Positions 63,357 through 64,000 of a DNA stretch of 64,000 bases are shown here, piece by piece. The stretch is taken from positions 1 to 64,000 of the forward strand of contig JAUHYI010000002.1 of the NCBI GenBank assembly GCA_030426385.1, given 5' to 3'. A program made the translations under genes and the position numbers. Under the pieces are notes generated by a model that saw only the letters and a list, made by a program, of their open reading frames with translations, was not told the origin of the DNA and made no database searches. The first letter of the stretch is position 1, and every line of letters starts with the position of its first letter. This DNA comes from Phycisphaerae bacterium (GTDB lineage: Bacteria > Planctomycetota > Phycisphaerae > Phycisphaerales > Phycisphaeraceae).

Positions 63357-64000
63357 TTACCCAATTTTCCCAATCCTCTTATCACGACGGCGACGATAGG
63401 ACACAATCCCCGCTCCACAGATAGCCAGCAAACTCATGCTTCCGGGCTCGGGGACCGACGATGCTACGAGTGAGAAATCATCGAATAGTAGAAAGTATTG
63501 CCCCGCCGCAACACTGCCACCAGGCGAGGACCAGTTGATACGAAAAACAATATTGTCAGTCAAGGCCAACCCATCGGCAGCAGCATAAACATCATACGTT
63601 CGGACATTCGATTTACCCGTCGCGCCTCCGACCACTAAATTCTCTTCGCCCGATAGCGAGGTAAAGTTGTTACTTTCATCGCGATTACCACCATCAAGAA
63701 AACTGATTGATCCCGCGCCTGAAGCAGACATCGCATAGTCAAAGAACGCCTCATTAGCCGAAGATCCAGACTCCACGCCGACCACAAATGTGATATGAAG
63801 CAACGTTCCATCAACGACACCGCCGTTACCATCGTCATATTCTGTCCCCGTTAGCGTGCCCAGCGAAACCGTTGTTTCGATACCCGCCCCATGCTGATAT
63901 GAGGCCCACGCTCGCGAGTCGAAACCCGAACCAGCCACGGACGCATCAAGAATGCGGTGAGAATTCCCGAAAGGCGACCCATCATTAGGGCCGACATAAT
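63357..64000 (-). CDS. PEP-CTERM surface protein, cluster B (5' end outside window)
   Basis: At least 214 residues; the frame is open to the window edge (YVGPNDGSPFGNSHRI... before the first in-frame GTG at 63938), so the N-terminus and signal peptide are missing. The visible part is a beta-sandwich with SLGTLTGTEYDDGNGG and ADGLALTDNIVFRINW. The C-terminus is a PEP-CTERM sorting signal: VPEPGSMSLLAICGAGIVS with a basic YRRRRDKR tail. Exported, then presumably anchored by an exosortase encoded elsewhere. First visible gene of cluster B; it resembles the cluster A PEP-CTERM gene in position, though its sequence is not closely similar. Confidence 0.88.
   Translation of the reverse strand, partial: YVGPNDGSPFGNSHRILDASVAGSGFDSRAWASYQHGAGIETTVSLGTLTGTEYDDGNGGVVDGTLLHITFVVGVESGSSANEAFFDYAMSASGAGSISFLDGGNRDESNNFTSLSGEENLVVGGATGKSNVRTYDVYAAADGLALTDNIVFRINWSSPGGSVAAGQYFLLFDDFSLVASSVPEPGSMSLLAICGAGIVSYRRRRDKRIGKIG

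Overview
The window reads as chromosome from a member of the Planctomycetota, most likely a Phycisphaerae-like lineage, with an aquatic polysaccharide-degrading lifestyle. The clues are the LEPRVLLS-type motif near the start of a giant surface protein, a HYExAFE-family protein, two PEP-CTERM proteins each paired with a prepilin-like protein (FTLIELL...ISIIALL), a formaldehyde-activating enzyme (Fae), and intergenic spaces full of short dispersed repeats. Names come from reading motifs in the translated sequence; no database search was run.

Layout. (1) 125-15224, minus strand: a 4867-residue Rhs/YD-repeat polymorphic toxin and, 4 bp downstream, a small candidate immunity gene. (2) 15.2-19.2 kb: a gene-poor stretch with a dispersed 73-nt repeat and an 18-bp perfect inverted repeat, then an alpha/beta-hydrolase. 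(3) 19.2-34 kb: carbohydrate cluster A. It has a GntR/LacI-hybrid regulator, GH2, a DUF488 protein, GH116, a GH43/GH32-like beta-propeller, GH78 and a secreted TIM-barrel glycosidase-like protein. It is headed by a prepilin-like gene and a PEP-CTERM gene. (4) 34.2-37.2 kb, plus strand: a LacI regulator, a zinc alcohol dehydrogenase and KduD, the last two overlapping by 4 bp. (5) 37.3-45 kb: a MITE-like element and other repeats, tRNA-Ser(GCU), fae, tRNA-Tyr(GUA), an HNH endonuclease, an unknown gene, a HYExAFE protein, hisS and a methyltransferase. (6) 45.3-50.8 kb, plus strand: housekeeping genes rsmD, ffh and valS. (7) 50.9-57.5 kb, minus strand: an Opp/Dpp-type peptide ABC transporter whose binding protein is fused to its first permease. 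(8) 57.7-64 kb, minus strand: cluster B, with a Tat-exported BNR_4 protein, a sialate O-acetylesterase-like esterase and a Gfo/Idh/MocA oxidoreductase, again headed by a prepilin-like gene and a PEP-CTERM gene that runs off the window.

How the genes may work together (inference). Clusters A and B share one order: PEP-CTERM, then prepilin-like, then carbohydrate enzymes. Rhamnosidase (GH78), GH2, a possible lyase-type BNR_4 propeller, an acetylesterase and KduD would suit a polymer containing rhamnose and uronic acid, such as ulvan or rhamnogalacturonan. No sulfatase or recognisable GH105/GH88 is in the window, so the substrate stays a guess.

The most unusual observations are: intergenic-type repeats read in frame inside valS; the binding-protein/permease fusion with a Gly-rich linker made from C-rich low-complexity DNA; paired inverted copies of the same repeat in two intergenic gaps; and a 110-bp MITE-like palindrome with flanking direct repeats just after kduD.
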